The translations under genes and the position numbers were made by a program. Shown here in pieces: positions 27,938-36,732 of a DNA stretch of 64,000 bases. Position 1 is the stretch's first letter. Every line of letters starts with the position of its first letter. The DNA comes from Candidatus Lernaella stagnicola. GTDB lineage: Bacteria; Lernaellota; Lernaellaia; Lernaellales; Lernaellaceae. The stretch is from positions 300,910 through 364,909 of the forward strand of contig JAVCCK010000027.1 of the NCBI GenBank assembly GCA_030765525.1, in the 5' to 3' direction. The notes under the pieces were generated by a model, which was given only the letters and a program-made list of their open reading frames with translations, did not search any database and was not told the origin of the DNA.

Positions 27938-29928
27938 GCGCGGCGCTTAAAGCGCTGCTGATCGTCCTGCTTTTCGCCCTGCCCGCCGTCGCGCAGGACG
28001 ACAAGGAAGACGACTCCGCCGACGACGCGCCCGTCTTCACCCAAGGCGAGGTGATCGTTACCGGCAAGCGTTCGCCCGCGGAATTGACCGCCTCCAGCCA
28101 GGAGATCACCGCAGACGACATCCGCGCGCTGGGCGCAAAAAATGTCGCCGAAGCCCTGCAACTGGCCACCGGCATGCGCGTGGACACCGCGCCCAACGCC
28201 CTGTCGGCCAACGGCAAACAGGAAACGCTGGCCGGGCTGCGCGGCTTCGACCCCCGCAACGTGATCGTGCTCATCGACGGCATCCCCGTCTACGAACCCT
28301 ATTTCCGCGTGCTCGACCTGCGGCAGATCCCGGTCGGCGATGTGGCAAAAATCAAAATCATGAAGGGCCCCACCAGCGTGCTGTACGGCCCCAACGCCTT
28401 GGGCGGGGTGATCAACATCATCACCAAGCGCGGCGCCGGACCGGCCCGCGGACACGTCGACGCCTCCTACGGCGACGTGGAAAACTTCGCGGGTAACGCC
28501 TCGGTGCGCGGCGGGGCGCGCGGCTTTGAATACTTTCTGGCGCCCGGTTTCGCCAAGAGCGAGGGCTACCGCGTCTCCGACGACTTCGAGCGCACGCGCA
28601 ACGAAGACGGCGGCCTGCGCGAGAACTCCGACTTCTCCGACTACTACGCCTCGGGCAAGGTCGGCTACTTCCGCGGCTTGACCGGCCTGACCCTCGCGGC
28701 CAACCACTACGAATTCACCGGCGGCGTGCCCTTCTCGATGGAAGCGGTCGAACCCTCGACGCTGTGGCGCAAGTTCTGGCGCAAAACCGGCGTCGCTATC
28801 TATGGCGACTGGGCGCCGGTCGACTTCCTCTACCTGCGCGGCAAGGCTTTTTACACGCGTTTCTACAACACGATCACGACCTTCGAAGACACGGCGCTCT
28901 CCACCATCGCTGCCGACGGCGACGCACTCAGCACCTACGATAACGACGTCTTCGGCTACCAGCTCATGCCCGAATGGCTGCTGGGGCCGGCCGGTTCGAT
29001 CACGATGTCGCTGCTCTACAAGCAAGATCGCGTCGGCATTCAAGACGAAAAGGGCGGCGAGTGGACCGACTATGCCGCCGAAACCTACTCCGGCGGCGCC
29101 GAGTACGGCGTGTCGGCGTGGAAGCTGTGGCTGACCACCGGGGCGGCGTATCACTTTTTCCGCCGCGTGGAAACGCCCGGCGACGATTTGGGTAAAGACG
29201 ACGGTGTGGCCGATTACCAAGCGGGCCTAGCTTTCGTGCCCCACCCGGCCATCGAACTGCACGCGGGCGCCGCGCACAAAACGGCCTTCCCGGATCTAAA
29301 ATCGCTCTACGGCTCGCAGGGCAATCCGGAACTCAAGCCCGAGGCGGCGCTGAACGTGGACGCGGGATACCGGGCCTTCCCCCTGCCGCAGCTTTCCTTC
29401 GCTTCGACGTGGTTCTACTCCGACATCACCGACCTGATCGGCAAACGGGAACTGGGCAACGAGTTCGTCCTGGAAAACATCAGCGCGGCCACCATCACCG
29501 GCGTGGAAAACACGCTGGACCTGACTTTCTTCGACGACATCCTCACCGGTGGCTTCGCCTACACCTACCTGAACACCCGCGACGAGCGCGACGAACGCCA
29601 CCTCGAGCGCCTCGATTTCCGGCCCGAGCACACCGCCTCGTTCGACGGCCGCGTCACCGCGCCTTTCGGTACTTCGCTCGCGGCGCAGTTCGTGTGGGTA
29701 AGTGAGCGGCAGTACGAAGAGCCGGGAAAGGACCGCGACAAGCAGGCGCTGCCGGAATACGGCTTGCTCAGCGCCCGCCTCGCGCACCGCCTCACCTGGG
29801 ACGCCGGGCGTACGACGGCCGAGTTTTTCCTCGAAGGCAAGAATCTGCTGGATGTGTATTACGAATCCGCGCCGCAGAAAGCCGCCTCCGGCCGCATGCT
29901 GAACGGCGGCGTCGCCGTCGATTTCTAA
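27934..29928 (+). CDS. TonB-dependent outer-membrane receptor, apparent CTG start
   Basis: 664 residues if translation begins at the CTG at 27934. This frame has no ATG/GTG/TTG until a GTG at 28051, which would cut off the signal peptide. From CTG the N-terminus reads (M)SAALKALLIVLLFALPAVAQ, a textbook signal peptide, and CTGA overlaps the upstream stop exactly as ATGA would. The plug domain follows (EVIVTGKRSPAELTASSQEI; VLIDGIPVYEPYF; GPTSVLYGPNALGGVINIIT), then a ~22-strand barrel ending in VAVDF with terminal Phe. The ligand is unknown. Coupling to the diheme lipoprotein suggests transport of a redox-active metal complex or haem. Confidence 0.88.
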   Translation: MSAALKALLIVLLFALPAVAQDDKEDDSADDAPVFTQGEVIVTGKRSPAELTASSQEITADDIRALGAKNVAEALQLATGMRVDTAPNALSANGKQETLAGLRGFDPRNVIVLIDGIPVYEPYFRVLDLRQIPVGDVAKIKIMKGPTSVLYGPNALGGVINIITKRGAGPARGHVDASYGDVENFAGNASVRGGARGFEYFLAPGFAKSEGYRVSDDFERTRNEDGGLRENSDFSDYYASGKVGYFRGLTGLTLAANHYEFTGGVPFSMEAVEPSTLWRKFWRKTGVAIYGDWAPVDFLYLRGKAFYTRFYNTITTFEDTALSTIAADGDALSTYDNDVFGYQLMPEWLLGPAGSITMSLLYKQDRVGIQDEKGGEWTDYAAETYSGGAEYGVSAWKLWLTTGAAYHFFRRVETPGDDLGKDDGVADYQAGLAFVPHPAIELHAGAAHKTAFPDLKSLYGSQGNPELKPEAALNVDAGYRAFPLPQLSFASTWFYSDITDLIGKRELGNEFVLENISAATITGVENTLDLTFFDDILTGGFAYTYLNTRDERDERHLERLDFRPEHTASFDGRVTAPFGTSLAAQFVWVSERQYEEPGKDRDKQALPEYGLLSARLAHRLTWDAGRTTAEFFLEGKNLLDVYYESAPQKAASGRMLNGGVAVDF

Positions 29929-30153
29929 CGGGAAATATTCCCACCTCCCCCGACCGTGACAACACCGGCGCCGAACTCGTCAGGCAACGATCGAATCGTC
30001 GAGATATTTGATTCGTAACCGCAAATCGCCTACCGTTCGAGGGATCAGAAAAACCCACCTGGTCGAGGTGGATTCGGCATTATGAGATCGCTTTCTTTAC
30101 CATTATGCTGTGACCTGTCGCCTTCCATCTCACGACGTGTAAAGGGGACCGCC

Positions 30154-32061
30154 ATCAAGACTTTTTCCATCAAGATGATGTGGGTGTTGTCGCTTTGCCT
30201 TTTCGCCTTCTGTTTCGCTTGCGGCGGAGCGGACGACAATGACGATTCCGCCGAAATTACCGGCGACGACGATACCGGCGCAGAGAACGACGAAATGGAA
30301 GCGAACGATTTCGGCCCCCGCTTTTGCAAAGTCGACGAAGAGAAGGTGGAAGACGTCCTCGCGGGCATGACCCTGCGCGAGAAAGTCGCGCAACTCTATT
30401 TCGTCGGCATGCAATTGACTCCCTGGTTCGATTTACCGGAGACGCAAGCCTTGGTCCGTGACTTGGGCGTCGGCGGCGCGTACATCCAGGCGGTCATCGG
30501 CGTGGGGTTCTCCACGGAGTGGAGCGTCGCGAACATCAATCGCCTACAATCTATGGCTCTTTCGCGCGAAAACCCGATTCCTCTTATCATCACCATCGAT
30601 GACGAAGGAGGCATCCCGCAAGCGCTAAACGCGATGATGGGCGGCACCGACGAGCCCGGCAATATGGGTCTTGGTGCGACCTTCGACCCGGACGCGACCT
30701 ACGCCTCCCACCGGACCATCGGTCAGGAACTGCGGGCATTGGGAATTAACGCCAGTTGCGGGCCCGTCGCCGAACTCATGAACCGTCACGACGAATACTC
30801 GATGTACACCCGCTGCTTCGGCGAATCGTCGGAGGAAGTTTCGCAACACGTCGCGCAGGCGGTGCGCGGGCTTCAGGGACGTCTCGTGATGGCCACTGCG
30901 AAGCATTTTCCCAGCCATGCCACCGCACCGGGCGACGAGCATTTCATGCTGCCGGTGAACGACGCGGATGAGGAAACGGTGCGCCGCGAGTATCTGCCCC
31001 CCTTCATCGCGGCCATCGAGGCGGGAACCGACGCCATCATGACCACCCACGCCGTCTATCGCGCCTGGGAGGATACCCTCCCCTCCACGTTCAGCCGCCG
31101 CATCGTGACCGACCTTCTGCGGGATGAACTCGCTTTCGACGGCCTCATCATGACCGACGACCTCAACATGGGGTCGATCACCCTCACGGAATGGGACGAA
31201 GCGCCCGACGTACTGGCCTTCGCCGCGGGCGTTGACGTGATCCTTGACTGTTTTGGCAACGGTGAGTCCATGTTCGGCTACGCGAACGGCAATCTCGCAT
31301 GGCCTTATCGAGTTGCGGAGCAGGTGGACACGGTGGTGGCCGCCGTGGAAAGCGGGCGTCTGAACGAGGCGTCGATCGACGAATCGGTGCGGCGCGTGCT
31401 GCGCACGAAGATGAAATATTGCCTCTTTGAAAATCCCTTCCCCGATAAAAACGAAGCCAAGCGCGTCGTGGGGAGTCAGGATCACGCGGCGGAATCGCGC
31501 CGCCTCCACGAGCGGGCAATCACTCTGGTGCGGGACGATGCGCATCTGCTGCCCCTGCCGGACGACGGGTCCGCCCGCGTGCATGTGGTGTGCCCCGCAT
31601 TTGCCCAACTCGAGATGTATCCCGATGGGGCTTGGGGCAACATCGCTTCGACGGATCTGCTGCAGGAAATGAAGCGCCTTGCGCCTGACACGACCGGTGA
31701 CGTGTTTCTCGTCAGCCCGTGGCCCCTCAATGCCGACCGCATCGTGGAGCGGGCGGAAGAATCGGACGCGGACGTTCTCGTCATTGGGACCTATAACGCC
31801 GCGAGCTACGAGTCGCAGATTGATCTCGTCCGCCGCCTGCTCGATCTGGATAAGCCGACGGTTGTCGCCGCGCTGGCCATGCCCTACGACCTTGTGGCAT
31901 TCCCCGATGCTCCGACGTACATTGTGACCTACAGCAATCGGGATATGGCGCTGGCGACACTGGCTCGGATTCTTCTGGGCCGGTCGGAAGCGGAAGGACG
32001 GCTACCGGTCTCGATCCCCGGCTTGTACGACATCGGTTGGAGTGTCGGATACGCGCCTTGA
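30154..32061 (+). CDS. Glycoside hydrolase family 3 lipoprotein (NagZ-like), apparent ATC start
   Basis: About 635 residues. AAAGGGGA (30140-30147) is placed for an ATC at 30154. That start gives (M)KTFSIKMMWVLSLCLFAFCFAC with Cys at 23, the same position as in the 2036, 17006 and 25475 lipoproteins. ATG at 30082 gives an implausibly long leader, and ATG at 30175 lacks the basic n-region. A short Asp spacer follows. The GH3 N-terminal domain shows IITIDDEGGIPQALN, KHFPSHATAPGDEHF (acid/base loop) and nucleophile motif MTDDLNMGSI; a C-terminal GH3-type domain reaches the end. The predicted role is beta-N-acetylhexosaminidase-like cleavage at the cell surface. Confidence 0.85.
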   Translation: MKTFSIKMMWVLSLCLFAFCFACGGADDNDDSAEITGDDDTGAENDEMEANDFGPRFCKVDEEKVEDVLAGMTLREKVAQLYFVGMQLTPWFDLPETQALVRDLGVGGAYIQAVIGVGFSTEWSVANINRLQSMALSRENPIPLIITIDDEGGIPQALNAMMGGTDEPGNMGLGATFDPDATYASHRTIGQELRALGINASCGPVAELMNRHDEYSMYTRCFGESSEEVSQHVAQAVRGLQGRLVMATAKHFPSHATAPGDEHFMLPVNDADEETVRREYLPPFIAAIEAGTDAIMTTHAVYRAWEDTLPSTFSRRIVTDLLRDELAFDGLIMTDDLNMGSITLTEWDEAPDVLAFAAGVDVILDCFGNGESMFGYANGNLAWPYRVAEQVDTVVAAVESGRLNEASIDESVRRVLRTKMKYCLFENPFPDKNEAKRVVGSQDHAAESRRLHERAITLVRDDAHLLPLPDDGSARVHVVCPAFAQLEMYPDGAWGNIASTDLLQEMKRLAPDTTGDVFLVSPWPLNADRIVERAEESDADVLVIGTYNAASYESQIDLVRRLLDLDKPTVVAALAMPYDLVAFPDAPTYIVTYSNRDMALATLARILLGRSEAEGRLPVSIPGLYDIGWSVGYAP

Positions 32062-32128
32062 AGCTGCCGCGGTTTTATTTCGCTTCCGCACGGTTTTTCC
32101 GACAAAGTGTGGGTAGGCTGGAAATTTA

Positions 32129-32566
32129 CTAAAAAATTATCGAATCGCGCCACATCAATATCGCAAACATCATAATATTGATAAACATCAACGGAATAAG
32201 AGCAAGCAGCAATAAGCGGAACCGCCACCGATTGTGGCGGATATATCCAAATAGCACCGTGATGCCGAGAATCAGGACGAGGCCCAACGCACCGGCCGCC
32301 GTCCAGATGTGATTCGTCGTCCATACGGCTACGTGCGTGGTGAGCGGCCACATGCCGCCCCAATCGCCCATCATTTTTCCGTAGTACGATCCCCATCCGA
32401 CGAAGGCGAAAAAGCCGATGGCAACGAGTAGCAAATCGACCCACATCAGCTGCACGCACCCCGGGCTGACCGGCTCGCGATTCGGCGGATTCAACAAGCC
32501 TCGGTAATCACTTCGCATGTCACAGGCCCCAGGTTGGAGTGACCATGGCCCCTCGTTTCTCTTCAT
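32129..32566 (-). CDS. Small integral membrane protein, three predicted helices
   Basis: 145 residues (or 129 from the ATG at 32518; neither start has a good ribosome site). Hydrophobic segments lie at about residues 42-60, 83-105 and 115-140; a GWGSYYGKMMGDWGGMWPL loop separates the first two. No family is recognised. It lies downstream of the NrfD gene on the same strand, but a strong terminator (32607-32638) sits between them, so it is probably at most partly co-transcribed. Confidence 0.6.
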   Translation of the reverse strand: MKRNEGPWSLQPGACDMRSDYRGLLNPPNREPVSPGCVQLMWVDLLLVAIGFFAFVGWGSYYGKMMGDWGGMWPLTTHVAVWTTNHIWTAAGALGLVLILGITVLFGYIRHNRWRFRLLLLALIPLMFINIMMFAILMWRDSIIF

Positions 32567-32606
32567 GAGGATTGTTTCTCATTCCGTACCACACCGCAAA
32601 CCATAC

Positions 32607-32638
32607 ATAAAAAACCCGAAGCCAGGCGGCTCCGGGTT
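32607..32638 (-). terminator. Rho-independent terminator of the NrfD/GcvH-like operon
   Basis: On the minus strand AACCCGGAGCC pairs with GGCTTCGGGTT around a GCCT loop (32613-32638, one internal mismatch pair) and runs into TTTTTTATG. It lies 25 bp after the NrfD-family stop and marks the 3' end of the six-gene operon. Confidence 0.85.
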
Positions 32639-32662
32639 CGTGAAGGTATCGCGTACGAGGAT

Positions 32663-33892
32663 CTAGTGATCTTCTTCGGGGAAATCCGGCAGGCGGTAGA
32701 GCACCGGCATGCGGTTCATCACCCACTTGAACACGAGGACGCCGACCGTCACCAGCGTCAGCGAGACGACGATCTCCATCCAATGCGGCACGTAGACTTC
32801 CGGCGCGTCCCAGTTCAGGCAGATGATCACGACGTTGAAGCGGTTGAGCAAGATGCCCAGCACCGCAATGCCGCTCGCCCAACGTACCAGCGAAGCGCTT
32901 TCGCGGCGGACCGCCATCGTGTAAATCACCAGCGGCAACAGCACGCCGAAGCCCACTTCGAAGAGCTTCCACCAGCCCCAACCGGTGCCGAAAAGCATGC
33001 CCCAGTTATAGCCGCGCACCATCGAAAGCACCAGGAAGGCGAAGTAGGCGAACAGCAAAAACGCCGCCGCTTTGCCCAACCCGAGGGTGAGGCGGTCTTG
33101 CGTTGCGTGATCGGCTTTCTCGACGTGTTGGCCGAACACGCGGTGCGACAGCATCGACTCGAGCACCAGCATCGCCACGCCGCCGACCAGACACGAAACG
33201 AAGAAGAGCCACGGCAGCAGGTCGGTGTACCACAGCGGGTGCAGGCGCGTGGGCATCAGCAGGAACATCGCCCCCAACGCCGACTGGTGACCCATCACCA
33301 GCACGCTGCCTAAAATGACCAGCGCAATGTGTATCTTGCTCAGGAATTTGTGGATCCAGCGCAGGTTCAACCATTCCACCACCGCGGGTAGGAATTCGAA
33401 AAACTGGATCAACAGATACAGCGCCAAATGCTCGGCCACCAGGAAGAGCACCGACGCCGTACCTAGATAATAGAACGGCAGCGGCAGTGCCCAGTAGCGG
33501 CCCAAGTCCATCGCCAACCCGGCGATCGCGAAAAAGTAGCCGAGAAAACCGGTCAGAATCGCCGGGCGCACCATCGGCTGGTAATCCTTGCGGCCGAAGA
33601 TGTAGACGCCCACGACCATCGCGAAACCGCCGGTGGCCACGGCGACGCCGAAGAACATGTCAAAGCCCAGCCACATGCCCCAGGGGTTGATGTCCGACAG
33701 GTTCGTCGTGGCGCCCAGGCCCTTGATGAAGCGCAGGGCGAAAACCGGTATGCCGACAGCCAGGATGGCGGCGGCGACCAGGTTCCACGGTGTGATCAGG
33801 CTGCGCACGTAATCCTTGACGGTCATGTCCAGCAGGATGTTTTTCTTGAACCAGGAGGATTTGCCTTTATCTATCGTCGTGCTCGCACTCAT
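32663..33892 (-). CDS. NrfD/PsrC-family quinone-interacting membrane subunit
   Basis: A 409-residue integral membrane protein with about ten helices (for example WNLVAAAILAVGIPVFALRF and LALYLLIQFFEFLPAVVEWL). This is the NrfD/PsrC/HybB/DsrP type that exchanges electrons with the quinone pool. The start ATG overlaps the stop of the 4Fe-4S protein gene (ATGA, 33889-33892). With the TAT-exported ferredoxin and tetrahaem cytochrome it should form a membrane redox complex. No molybdopterin catalytic subunit is encoded in the operon. It is followed by a strong terminator. Confidence 0.92.
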   Translation of the reverse strand: MSASTTIDKGKSSWFKKNILLDMTVKDYVRSLITPWNLVAAAILAVGIPVFALRFIKGLGATTNLSDINPWGMWLGFDMFFGVAVATGGFAMVVGVYIFGRKDYQPMVRPAILTGFLGYFFAIAGLAMDLGRYWALPLPFYYLGTASVLFLVAEHLALYLLIQFFEFLPAVVEWLNLRWIHKFLSKIHIALVILGSVLVMGHQSALGAMFLLMPTRLHPLWYTDLLPWLFFVSCLVGGVAMLVLESMLSHRVFGQHVEKADHATQDRLTLGLGKAAAFLLFAYFAFLVLSMVRGYNWGMLFGTGWGWWKLFEVGFGVLLPLVIYTMAVRRESASLVRWASGIAVLGILLNRFNVVIICLNWDAPEVYVPHWMEIVVSLTLVTVGVLVFKWVMNRMPVLYRLPDFPEEDH

Positions 33893-34803
33893 TGGCCGCC
33901 CTCCTGTTTCGCCTTGGCGGCCTTGGCGATCCCGCGGGTCATCACCCAGAAACCGGCCAGCAGCACGGGCAAGCCCATGTGCATCACCGGAATCGTCTTG
34001 AGGTAACCGTAGGTCAGTTTCGGCATGGCCGTGGTGCCCACATGCGTGTTGAAGCCGATTTTTTCAAAGGGCACCTTGGAGATGTACATCCAGCAGGTGC
34101 CGCCGACTTCCTTCTCGCCGTAGATGTGGTCGACGTAGCCCGAATCCTTGCGCCCGATGCGTTCGCGCGCGACTTTGATCAGGTAGTCGCGCCGTCCGAA
34201 AATCAGCGCGCCCGAGGGGCAAGCGTCGACGCAGCCGGGCACTTGCCCTTCGGTGAGTCGCGAGTAGCACATCGTGCACTTGCTGACCCGCGGCGTGAAG
34301 GCGTCGTGGTACTCGTACGTCGGGATGTAGAACGGGCACGCCTGTATGCAGTAGCGGCAGCCGATGCAGTGCCCGGCGTCGTACACCACCGCCCCTTCCG
34401 GGGTTTTGGTAAACGCCTTGGCCAGGCAGGCCGCGAAACACGCGGGTTCGTCGCAGTGCATGCACTGGGTTTTCACGAACGTCACCGCGCCGCCGGTTTC
34501 CTCTTTCCCATACCGATTGACCACGGTGTAGCGCGAGTAGTCGTTGCGTCGCCGGGCGTCGAATACGCTTTGGTCGTCGAAGGGTTTCTCCTGCTCCGGA
34601 AGATCGTTGACTTCGTTGCAGGCGGCCTCGCAACTGCGGCAACCGATGCACAAGCTGCTGTCGAACAATACGCCGAAGCGGTCGGGGTATCCCTCGAAGT
34701 CGTGCGCCGCGTCGGCTTTGCCCGGCACCCCGGCTGCGGCGGCTGCGCCTGCCGCGCCGGTTCCGACGGCCAGTTTAAGGAAGTTTCTGCGCGATATAGA
34801 CAT
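33889..34803 (-). CDS. TAT-exported 4Fe-4S ferredoxin subunit (HybA/DsrO type) with C-terminal anchor
   Basis: 304 residues. Twin-arginine signal SRRNFLKLAVGTGAAG at residues 4-19, then four cluster motifs: CIGCRSCEAAC (52-62), CMHCDEPACFAAC (~117), CIGCRYCIQAC (~150), and CTMCYSRL with CVDAC (~185-205), enough for four 4Fe-4S clusters. A C-terminal hydrophobic helix (MHMGLPVLLAGFWVMT) anchors it to the membrane, as in HybA. It faces the periplasm and would pass electrons between the cytochrome and the NrfD-type subunit. The gene lies between the cytochrome and NrfD genes, with overlap to the latter. Confidence 0.93.
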   Translation of the reverse strand: MSISRRNFLKLAVGTGAAGAAAAAGVPGKADAAHDFEGYPDRFGVLFDSSLCIGCRSCEAACNEVNDLPEQEKPFDDQSVFDARRRNDYSRYTVVNRYGKEETGGAVTFVKTQCMHCDEPACFAACLAKAFTKTPEGAVVYDAGHCIGCRYCIQACPFYIPTYEYHDAFTPRVSKCTMCYSRLTEGQVPGCVDACPSGALIFGRRDYLIKVARERIGRKDSGYVDHIYGEKEVGGTCWMYISKVPFEKIGFNTHVGTTAMPKLTYGYLKTIPVMHMGLPVLLAGFWVMTRGIAKAAKAKQEGGQ

Positions 34804-34844
34804 GATCTCTGGCTCCCTTGTCGACTCAGGGTTTCATTTTGGAA

Positions 34845-35312
34845 TTACTTGGCTTCTTTCTTTTTGGCCGGCTGCTTTTTGGCGTGGCAGTCGGTGCAAC
34901 CCATCGGTCCGCTGCCCATATCTTTGTGACAAGCCATGCACTGCTGATGGAATGCCGCTTTCAAGCCGGGCGATTTGTCGTCGCTCCGTACCCCGTTCTG
35001 CCCCTGGGCGGGTTTCAGAATTTTGCGGGATGAATGGCATTCGCTGCAGGCGGGATATTCACCGGCCGGGCTGTGGTGGTGGCACTCGGTACAATTCCCG
35101 GTGTACTCCACGTGGGCCTTGTGCGTGAACTCGGCGGGTCCGTACAGATTCTCCAGACCGTTAATTGATATTTCCTCCAGACCCATCTCAGTAAGGTCCG
35201 GAGGATTATCGGCCTTTTCGCCTTCGGCAACGGCTGCCACCCCGTAAAGGAGCAAGGCCGTTGCGAGAAGGAGGAGGATAACAACGGGCCGGCCACGGTT
35301 TGACGATCTCAT
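34845..35312 (-). CDS. Periplasmic tetrahaem c-type cytochrome (c3/c7-like)
   Basis: 155 residues with an N-terminal hydrophobic signal/anchor (VVILLLLATALLLYGVAAVA). Four CxxCH haem motifs: CTECH (74-78), CSECH (89-93), CMACH (125-129) and CTDCH (139-143), with extra His (THKAH, CHHH) as axial ligands. The size and spacing are of small multihaem cytochromes of the c3/c7 class. The start is supported by GAGGAGG. It sits between the GcvH-like genes and the TAT ferredoxin gene, so it is the likely electron entry or exit of the complex. Confidence 0.92.
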   Translation of the reverse strand: MRSSNRGRPVVILLLLATALLLYGVAAVAEGEKADNPPDLTEMGLEEISINGLENLYGPAEFTHKAHVEYTGNCTECHHHSPAGEYPACSECHSSRKILKPAQGQNGVRSDDKSPGLKAAFHQQCMACHKDMGSGPMGCTDCHAKKQPAKKKEAK

Positions 35313-35339
35313 GGCGCCTCCTCAACTTTCGAACAGTTG

Positions 35340-36035
35340 TTACTTAGTCAGGAAATACTCCTTGGCGATTTCATCCCAGGCTTTGACGTCGATCACTTTC
35401 GCCATGCCGCTGATCGGCGCACCGCCATCGGCCGCGACCGCGCCGAGTTGCTGGTTGGCGCGCGAAAACAGCGCGTCCACCGCGTGCTCGGTCCACGCCT
35501 TGGCCACAATACCCGACAACAGGTTCTTGAGATTGGTGGCCATGGACGGGGCCTCGATCTTCATCATCCAACCGGCGCCGAAGGGATCGTCCGCCGCGGC
35601 TTTCGCAGCCGTCTCGTTGATCGCCACGACCTTGCCGCTTACCGGCGCGAGCATTTCGACGGCTTTGCCATCGGCATACAGCGTCCAGGCGGGCTCACCC
35701 TGTTTGAGCTCTGTGCCGATCTCGGGCAGTTGCACACGATCAATCCGGCCGACCAATTTCGCCGCGAAGTCATCCATGCCGACCGTCGCCATCGCGCCCT
35801 CGGGCCGCGCCCAGGTATGGCCGGGATGGAAGGAAATATCCTCGGGTACCAGGATGCCTTTGACCTGCTCCAAAGCGCGGTCGAAAACCGACGCGCGGGC
35901 CACCGCGATTTGCGGCTGCGGTTTGTGGAGCACGCGGTAGAAAACCGCGAAGGCCGCCATGAACAAGAAAGCGACGCCGTATTCGAGGATCTTGGAGTCG
36001 CGGACAAAATCTACGAAGGTATGAAATTCAGTCAT
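35340..36035 (-). CDS. Membrane-anchored GcvH-like protein 1
   Basis: 231 residues from the ATG at 36035 (GAAGAGGG upstream); a longer frame to 36116 is unsupported. One membrane helix at residues ~17-34, then a GcvH-like (lipoyl/biotinyl hammerhead) domain: FHPGHTWARPEGAMATVGMD (69-88), VGRIDRVQLPEIGTELKQGE and MLAPVSGKVVAINE. Lys124 in ADGKAVEML lies at the hairpin but is one residue closer to the PVSG than the canonical lipoyl Lys, so lipoylation is uncertain. A ~70-residue C-terminal extension is absent from ordinary H-protein. No glycine cleavage genes are near. It is a partner of the cytochrome/ferredoxin/NrfD set by operon context. Confidence 0.85.
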   Translation of the reverse strand: MTEFHTFVDFVRDSKILEYGVAFLFMAAFAVFYRVLHKPQPQIAVARASVFDRALEQVKGILVPEDISFHPGHTWARPEGAMATVGMDDFAAKLVGRIDRVQLPEIGTELKQGEPAWTLYADGKAVEMLAPVSGKVVAINETAAKAAADDPFGAGWMMKIEAPSMATNLKNLLSGIVAKAWTEHAVDALFSRANQQLGAVAADGGAPISGMAKVIDVKAWDEIAKEYFLTK

Positions 36036-36063
36036 CGTTCTGCCCTCTTCGTACCTGTGTCGG

Positions 36064-36720
36064 TCACTTCGAACCGAACAGTTTCTTGGCAATCGCTTCC
36101 CACTTGTCGTCGTCAAGCTGGCTGGCCGCGCCGTTGATCATCTGCGCGCCGTCGCCATAAGCCATGCCCAGTTCAGGGAAGCTTTCCTGTACCAAGCGGG
36201 CTTTTTGCATGTCGATCCACTTGAGAAAGCGCGACGGAGTGTACAGATCAGGTACTTCGCTCGCAAGGGCTTCCGGCAAAATTTTCACGACCCACCCTTG
36301 GTAGGGCGCGTCGGCCAGCATGCCGGGGTTTTCCAGCAACTCGTGATTGACTTCAATCACCCGCCCGCTGATCGGTGCCATCTGCGTCAGGCTGCGCTCG
36401 CCGAAGTGAATCGTCCAGGCGCGCTGTCCCTTCTCGACCTTGGCGCCGACTTCCGGCACGTCGATCTTCGTGATTGCGCCCACGAAGCGATTCGTGAAAT
36501 CGTCCAGCCCCACCTCGACCACGGCCCGCAACACGCGCACCCAAGTGTGTCCCTGGTGGAACAACAGATTCTGTTGCTCTTCGACCTTTGGGGCGAGGTA
36601 CTGATCGATCGCCTCGTTCTTCGCAAGCTCCTTCGCTTTCCTTTCCGCCAACCTTTTGATGACCAATGCGTCCACCGCAATGGCCACCAGGAATGTGGCG
36701 AAGATCAGTGCGAATACCAT
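36064..36720 (-). CDS. Membrane-anchored GcvH-like protein 2, lipoyl Lys replaced
   Basis: 218 residues. An N-terminal helix (MVFALIFATFLVAIAVDALV) is followed by a charged linker and a GcvH-like domain (FHQGHTWVRVLRAVVEVGLD, 55-74; IDVPEVGAKVEKGQ; MAPISGRVIEVN). In alignment with protein 1, Lys124 becomes Arg109 (FGERSLTQ), so it cannot carry lipoate in the usual way. The C-terminal ~65 residues again extend beyond the H-protein fold. It is clearly a paralogue of the next gene. TAAGGAGG upstream gives a strong ribosome site, placed right after the stop of the 32-residue peptide. The function is unknown; structural or redox-coupling roles are possible. Confidence 0.85.
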   Translation of the reverse strand: MVFALIFATFLVAIAVDALVIKRLAERKAKELAKNEAIDQYLAPKVEEQQNLLFHQGHTWVRVLRAVVEVGLDDFTNRFVGAITKIDVPEVGAKVEKGQRAWTIHFGERSLTQMAPISGRVIEVNHELLENPGMLADAPYQGWVVKILPEALASEVPDLYTPSRFLKWIDMQKARLVQESFPELGMAYGDGAQMINGAASQLDDDKWEAIAKKLFGSK

Positions 36721-36732
36721 GGCTAGTCCTCC

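Noticed and set aside
32129..32566. Membership of the small membrane protein in the NrfD operon
   Set aside because: A strong Rho-independent terminator lies between them; listed as a separate gene instead.
35340..36720. Annotation as true glycine cleavage H protein
   Set aside because: Membrane anchors, C-terminal extensions, non-canonical or missing lipoyl Lys, and no gcvT/gcvP nearby.
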